This document shows positions 4,522 through 8,436 of a DNA stretch of 8,436 nucleotides, one piece after another. The translations under genes were made by a program, and so were the position numbers. The stretch is from positions 1 through 8,436 of the forward strand of contig WLLZ01000074.1 in NCBI GenBank assembly GCA_009700485.1, given 5' to 3'. This DNA is from Actinomycetota bacterium. GTDB taxonomy: Bacteria > Actinomycetota > Actinomycetes > S36-B12. Below the pieces are notes generated by a model. It was not told the DNA's origin. It searched no databases and worked only from the letters and a program-made list of their open reading frames with translations. Positions within the stretch are counted from its first letter, which is position 1; the number at the start of each line of letters is the position of its first letter.

Positions 4522-6267
4522 TTAGTCCGCGATCTCGCAAAGGACGGTGCCGGACGGCACCGTCGTGCCGGCCACGGCGGTGAGCCCGGTTACGGTGCCG
4601 GCTTTATGTGCGGTGAGCGGCTGCTCCATCTTCATGGCTTCAAGTACGACGATGAGATCACCGGATGCAACTTGCTGGCCTTCTGAGACCTCAACTTTGA
4701 CGATGGTGCCCTGCATGGGTGCGGTAACCGAATCACCCGAGGCGGCGGCCGCTGATTTCTTGGAGGTGCGCTTCTTGGGGCCGGACGCGCCTTTGGCACC
4801 TTGGAAACCTGCGGGCAGGCTCACTTCGACCCGCTTTCCGTCTACCTCGACTACCACGGTTTCGCGGCCCCCGGCCTCATCATCATTACTAGCACCACCC
4901 GTATAAGCCGGGATTTTATTGTCGAACTCGGATTCGATCCATCGGGTGTGAACCGAAAAGGTTTCATTCGGATCGGCGGGCGCGAATGCTGCATCGCGCA
5001 CTACTTCTCGATGGAAAGTTAGTGCGGTAGCGATACCGTCGATCTGGAATTCATCGAGGGCTCGGCGGGCGCGCTGCAATGCTTCGGCTCGATCGGCACC
5101 GGTAATTATTAGTTTTCCGAGCAGCGAATCGAAGTTGCCGCCGATAACGTCACCGGCCTGGAAACCAGAATCCATGCGAACCCCTGGGCCGCTCGGAGGG
5201 TTCCAGACATCGAGTACTCCGGGGGCGGGCAAGAAGCCGCGGCCTGGATCCTCGCCATTGATGCGAAACTCAATTGAGTGGCCCGTGATGATCGGATCAA
5301 CTTCTTCAATGATGCCGCCCTCGGCGATGCGAAATTGCTCGCGCACGAGGTCGATGCCCGTGACCTGCTCGGAGACCGGATGTTCAACCTGTAGGCGGGT
5401 GTTGACTTCTAGGAATGAAATCGTGCCATCGGTACCTATGAGGAACTCACAGGTGCCGGCATTGGTATAGCCGGCCTCCTTGATGATGGCTTTAGATGAT
5501 CGGTACAACTCATCATGTTGCGCCTGAGTCAAGAACGGGGCCGGAGCCTCTTCGACTAACTTTTGGTGGCGCCGTTGCAGTGAGCAGTCGCGGGTTGAGA
5601 CCACAATGACGTGGCCATGATGGTCGGCGAGGATTTGTGTCTCGACGTGCCGCGGGTTATCGAGGTAGCGTTCAACGAAGCATTCACCCCGGCCAAATGC
5701 AGCAATTGCTTCGCGAACTGCGGACTCAAAAAGTTCAGGGATTTCTTCGATAGTGCGGGCGACTTTCATGCCCCGGCCACCGCCACCAAAGGCCGCTTTA
5801 ATTGCGATCGGTAGCCCGTACTCCTTCGCAAAGGCCACGATCTCGCTGGCATCTTTGACCGGATCGGCGGTGCCCGGTACCTGCGGGGCACCGGCACGCT
5901 GGGCGATATGCCGGGCACTTACTTTGTCGCCGAGGGAGCGAATCGCCGCTGGGGGTGGGCCGATCCAGGTCAGGCCGGCGTCAACTACCGCTTGGGCGAA
6001 ATCGGCATTCTCGGAAAGAAAACCATAACCGGGATGGATAGCGTCGGCGCCGGATTGCTTGGCGGCAGCAAGAATTTTGTCGATTACCAAGTAGCTCTCA
6101 GCGGCGGTGCTGCCGCCGAGGGCAAAGGCCTTGTCGGCTAGGCGCACATGCAGGGCGTCGCGGTCAGGATCGGCGTACACCGCGACCGACTCCAGCCCGG
6201 CGTCGCGGCAGGCTCGGATCACTCGGATGGCAATTTCGCCGCGGTTAGCGATCAATACGGTACGCAC
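4522..6267 (-). CDS. accA: Acyl-CoA carboxylase alpha chain: biotin carboxylase fused to biotin carrier domain
   Basis: A 581-residue cytoplasmic subunit that carboxylates its own biotin using ATP and bicarbonate, and passes the carboxyl group to the beta subunit. Biotin carboxylase N-domain is at about 1-110, ATP-grasp at 115-325 with glycine loop GGGGRGMKVA (161-170), the RRHQK segment at 232-236, catalytic residues in FLEVNTRLQVEHPVSE (E287, N289, R291, Q293, E295) and R335 in EFRINGED; the C-domain is at about 330-440. A Lys/Ala-rich flexible linker (492-511) leads to the biotinyl domain (about 513-580), with biotin attachment at K546 in EAMKM. All key residues are intact. Length and layout match mycobacterial AccA3. 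The GTG at 6267 follows AAAGG (6277-6281) with nine bases between; the frame opens directly with RTVLIANRGEIA, the usual family start. It is the last gene of the carboxylase cluster. No hairpin terminator is seen after it. Confidence 0.95.
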   Translation of the reverse strand: MRTVLIANRGEIAIRVIRACRDAGLESVAVYADPDRDALHVRLADKAFALGGSTAAESYLVIDKILAAAKQSGADAIHPGYGFLSENADFAQAVVDAGLTWIGPPPAAIRSLGDKVSARHIAQRAGAPQVPGTADPVKDASEIVAFAKEYGLPIAIKAAFGGGGRGMKVARTIEEIPELFESAVREAIAAFGRGECFVERYLDNPRHVETQILADHHGHVIVVSTRDCSLQRRHQKLVEEAPAPFLTQAQHDELYRSSKAIIKEAGYTNAGTCEFLIGTDGTISFLEVNTRLQVEHPVSEQVTGIDLVREQFRIAEGGIIEEVDPIITGHSIEFRINGEDPGRGFLPAPGVLDVWNPPSGPGVRMDSGFQAGDVIGGNFDSLLGKLIITGADRAEALQRARRALDEFQIDGIATALTFHREVVRDAAFAPADPNETFSVHTRWIESEFDNKIPAYTGGASNDDEAGGRETVVVEVDGKRVEVSLPAGFQGAKGASGPKKRTSKKSAAAASGDSVTAPMQGTIVKVEVSEGQQVASGDLIVVLEAMKMEQPLTAHKAGTVTGLTAVAGTTVPSGTVLCEIAD

Positions 6268-6276
6268 GTGTTACTA

Positions 6277-6281
6277 CCTTT
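6277..6281 (-). promoter_or_regulatory. Ribosome-binding site AAAGG for the alpha-chain gene
   Basis: AAAGG lies nine bases ahead of the GTG at 6267, within the 44-base gap after maf. It supports this GTG as start. I see no convincing promoter in that gap, so transcription from upstream is expected. Confidence 0.55.
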
Positions 6282-6311
6282 CATGTGGTGATCGAAGAAT
6301 ATCCACTTGTT

Positions 6312-6926
6312 TCACTTGCTGGTCCACAGGTCGGTCCAGGTGATGCCCAATTTGTGCAGGAGCAGGCGCATGGTGGGCAGTGAGATGCCCAGGACATTGC
6401 TCGGATCACCTTGTATTTCACTGATAAACGGGGCACTTCGGCCATCTAGAGTAAATGCTCCCGCAACCTGCAACGGCTCACCGGTGGCGACGTAGTCGGA
6501 GATTTCGGCCGAACTCAGTTGGGCGAAAGTGATTTTGGTGGTGGCGGTGGCACCGGCGGAGCGATCTCCGTAACTAACCCAATGCCCGGTGTGTAGCAAG
6601 CCGGTTTGCCCAGACATGGCGGTTATCCGCTCGGTGGCGACTGCCGGGGTGAGTGGTTTTCCGTACCCGGTTCCGGCCAATTCAAAAATCGAGTCACAAC
6701 CAATGACCACGGTGTCGTCGTCAATATCTAATCGAGAGACAACCTCGTCGGCCTTGGCCTTGGCTAAGGCAAGGGCCAAGTCGGTCGGGGGGATGGCCCC
6801 CAGCTCGCGGGTCATGGCTTCCTCGTCGACGTTGCTGACCTCAATGATGGGATCGATGCCGGCGGCTAGGAGAACGTTCTTACGAGCTGGAGAGGCAGAT
6901 GCGAGAAGCAGGCGGATGGGTGTCAC
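6312..6926 (-). CDS. maf: Maf-family nucleotide pyrophosphatase
   Basis: A 204-residue Maf/HAM1-fold protein. The family hydrolyses nucleoside triphosphates, often dTTP/UTP or modified nucleotides, to monophosphate and pyrophosphate and is linked to cell division or house-cleaning. The substrate here cannot be told from sequence alone. Motifs from the GTG start: LLASASPARK at 7-16 (the S-x-S-P-x-R nucleotide-binding signature), VIGCDSIFE (74-82) followed by YGKP (88-91), and the C-terminal block GAFTLDGRSAPFI...GDPSNVLGISLP (156-184). I choose GTG at 6926, because it overlaps the upstream stop codon as GTGA and puts the conserved strand at residues 4-9, the usual place. An ATG eight codons earlier at 6950 would give 212 residues and overlap the epsilon gene by 28 bases. 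The arrangement accD-accE-maf-accA is common in actinobacteria. Confidence 0.92.
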   Translation of the reverse strand: MTPIRLLLASASPARKNVLLAAGIDPIIEVSNVDEEAMTRELGAIPPTDLALALAKAKADEVVSRLDIDDDTVVIGCDSIFELAGTGYGKPLTPAVATERITAMSGQTGLLHTGHWVSYGDRSAGATATTKITFAQLSSAEISDYVATGEPLQVAGAFTLDGRSAPFISEIQGDPSNVLGISLPTMRLLLHKLGITWTDLWTSK

Positions 6927-7135
6927 CTCGGCATCGCGGATGCGCGCCATGCACCAGGCCCGGCACTTATTGGCGGCCTGGTTAGTCGAGCCTTACTCGC
7001 CCAAAGACTCACGGGCTGGTTATTGGTTGGCCTCGCTGCAGATCGCGCCGTTAACACGGCAACGATCACCCCAATTTCCTCGTCAGTGGGCATGCCAGCG
7101 ACGATACGAATATCTGAAGCCAAGGATGGGTTCAC
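6923..7135 (-). CDS. accE: Acyl-CoA carboxylase epsilon subunit
   Basis: A 70-residue protein of the actinobacterial acyl-CoA carboxylase epsilon family, which binds the alpha and beta subunits and raises holoenzyme activity. Recognition rests on IRIVAGMPTDEEIGVIVAVL at about 9-28, matching the family pattern R-V-x-x-G-x-P-T-x-E-E-x-A-A-x-x-A-V-L, then a variable middle, a Trp (W45) and the C-terminal signature GPGAWRASAMPR (59-70). It is close in size to the Streptomyces PccE/AccE type and much shorter than mycobacterial AccE5. The GTG start at 7135 overlaps the beta-subunit stop (GTGA), and its own stop overlaps the preferred maf start in the same way, so translational coupling across all three genes is likely. 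This position, straight after the beta gene, is typical. Confidence 0.9.
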   Translation of the reverse strand: MNPSLASDIRIVAGMPTDEEIGVIVAVLTARSAARPTNNQPVSLWASKARLTRPPISAGPGAWRASAMPR

Positions 7136-8436
7136 AGCGGGATATTGCCATGCTTCTTTGGCGGGCGCGTGGCTCTTTTATTGCGTAAAGCGCGTAGCCC
7201 GCGCGTAACAATCAGGCGAGTCTCATGAGGCAAGATGACGCGATCAACATAGCCGCGCTCTGCGGCGATATATGGATTCGCCAAAGTATCTTGGTACTCG
7301 GCCAACAGGCGGGCGCGCTCGGCCTCAGGGTCGGTTGATTCAGCGAGCTCTTTGCGGTACAAAATATTGACCGCACCTTGCCCGCCCATAACCGCGATCT
7401 CGGCTGTGGGCCAGGCCAAATTCAGATCGGCACCCAGGTGCTTGGACCCCATGACGTCGTAGGCACCGCCATAAGCCTTACGGGTGATGACGGTGACAAG
7501 GGGCACGGTGGCTTCGGCGTACGCGTAAATCAATTTCGCGCCGCGTCGGATGATGCCGTTCCATTCTTGATCGGTGCCCGGCAGGAAGCCGGGAACATCG
7601 ACGAAAGTCAGCACCGGGATGTTGAAAGCATCGCAGGTGCGCACAAAACGTGCGGCCTTCTCCGAGGCGTCAATATCTAATGTTCCGGCGTACTGCATGG
7701 GTTGATTTGCCACGACTCCGACGGAGTGCCCCTCAACGCGTCCGAACCCGCACAAAATATTTGGTGCGAAAAGGGCTTGGGTTTCGAGGAACTCGCCATC
7801 GTCAAGCACATGCTCAATCACCCGATGCATGTCATATGGCTGATTAGGGGAGTCAGGAATGATGGTGTCAAGTTCGCGGTCTTCGTCAGTTATTTCGAGC
7901 ACCACTTCTACGTCGTAGACCGGTGCATTCTCAAGGTTGTTGCTGGGCAGGAAGGAAAGTAAGGCTTTCAGATAATCAAAGGCATCATTTTCATCACTGC
8001 CCATGTAGTGCGCTACACCGCTCTTAGAGTTGTGTGTTAGCGCACCACCGAGATCCTCAAACTCAACATCTTCACCGGTGACGGTCTTGATGACGTCGGG
8101 GCCGGTGATGAACATGTGCGAGGTTTTGTCGACCATGATGGTGAAATCGGTGAGAGCGGGTGAGTAAACCGCGCCACCAGCACACGGGCCCATGATCATG
8201 GATATCTGCGGGATAACCCCCGAAGACTGAACATTGCGGTAGAAAATCTCACCGTACAATCCAAGCGATACGACTCCTTCTTGGATGCGAGCACCACCTG
8301 AATCGTTGAGGCCGATAACTGGGCAACCGGTCTTCATGGCGAGATCCATGACTTTGACGATTTTTTCGCCGAAAACTTCGCCGAGGGAGCCACCGAACAC
8401 GGTGAAATCTTGAGCAAATACGCAGACCGGGCGGCC
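7132..8436 (-). CDS. accD: Propionyl/acyl-CoA carboxylase beta subunit (carboxyltransferase), N-terminus missing
   Basis: 434 residues of a carboxyltransferase are visible; full-length relatives (PccB, AccD5) are about 530-550, so roughly the first 100 residues lie beyond the right edge. The frame is open to the last base and reads RPVCVFAQDFTVFGGSLGE, so the GTG at 8400 is internal, not a start. Numbering from the first visible residue, the N-domain oxyanion loop GPCAGGAV is at 83-90, VDVPGFLPGTDQE at about 279-291, and the C-domain loop AYGGAYDVMGSK at 321-332, followed by MGGQGAVNILYR (350-361). The Asp in AYDVM (D327, codon 7458-7456) corresponds to the position where Streptomyces PccB carries Asp422, a determinant of propionyl-CoA preference; acetyl-CoA-specific beta subunits differ there. 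Methylmalonyl-CoA is thus the likely product. It starts the visible cluster and overlaps accE by four bases. Confidence 0.94.
   Translation of the reverse strand, partial: GRPVCVFAQDFTVFGGSLGEVFGEKIVKVMDLAMKTGCPVIGLNDSGGARIQEGVVSLGLYGEIFYRNVQSSGVIPQISMIMGPCAGGAVYSPALTDFTIMVDKTSHMFITGPDVIKTVTGEDVEFEDLGGALTHNSKSGVAHYMGSDENDAFDYLKALLSFLPSNNLENAPVYDVEVVLEITDEDRELDTIIPDSPNQPYDMHRVIEHVLDDGEFLETQALFAPNILCGFGRVEGHSVGVVANQPMQYAGTLDIDASEKAARFVRTCDAFNIPVLTFVDVPGFLPGTDQEWNGIIRRGAKLIYAYAEATVPLVTVITRKAYGGAYDVMGSKHLGADLNLAWPTAEIAVMGGQGAVNILYRKELAESTDPEAERARLLAEYQDTLANPYIAAERGYVDRVILPHETRLIVTRGLRALRNKRATRPPKKHGNIPL

Noticed and set aside
8398..8400. GTG as the start of the carboxyltransferase
   Set aside because: The frame stays open upstream and encodes conserved family sequence (RPVCVFAQDF), so the gene continues beyond the window.

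Overview
The window is a bacterial chromosome segment, almost certainly from an actinomycete. The evidence is an actinobacterial-type acyl-CoA carboxylase cluster (beta subunit, small epsilon subunit, Maf, and a fused biotin carboxylase/biotin carrier alpha chain) and an LpdA-type NAD(P)H:quinone dehydrogenase followed by a trimeric-type purine nucleoside phosphorylase. Base composition looks moderate rather than the very high GC of Streptomyces or Frankia (judged by eye, not counted). A mid-GC actinobacterium, perhaps a freshwater lineage such as Nanopelagicales, is a reasonable guess, but the genus is not resolved. Every recognisable gene lies on the minus strand, so the region reads from right to left. 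Five of the seven genes have visible starts that look like GTG or are best assigned to GTG; only lpdA and the secreted-protein gene start with ATG.

Right half (8436 to 4522): the propionyl/acyl-CoA carboxylase locus. The carboxyltransferase beta subunit (5' end outside the window) overlaps the epsilon subunit by four bases. The epsilon subunit overlaps maf by four bases if maf starts at the GTG I prefer. After 44 bases comes the 581-residue alpha chain, carrying both biotin carboxylase and the biotinylated EAMKM domain. Together these should form a holoenzyme that carboxylates propionyl-CoA (probably also acetyl-CoA). Maf is a house-cleaning nucleotide pyrophosphatase that travels with this cluster in actinobacteria.

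Middle (4521 to 1691): two exported proteins of unknown role. One is a small lipoprotein resembling DUF4864, with its own sigma-70-like promoter. The other is a 532-residue secreted protein with beta-propeller-like repeats. Between them lies a 534-base non-coding stretch (3404 to 3937) that is unusually rich in short repeats: alternative CCTAA/TTAGG hairpins, a 19-base motif present twice directly and once inverted so as to form a long stem, and two unrelated tandem duplications of 19 and 17 bases. This stretch is the least explained part of the window.

Left end (1690 to 1): lpdA, then after 27 bases the start of a purine nucleoside phosphorylase gene cut by the window edge.

I found no tRNA, rRNA, CRISPR array, insertion sequence or convincing intrinsic terminator. 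Most of the window is ordinary core metabolism. The items worth a second look are the repeat cluster and the two uncharacterised exported proteins.
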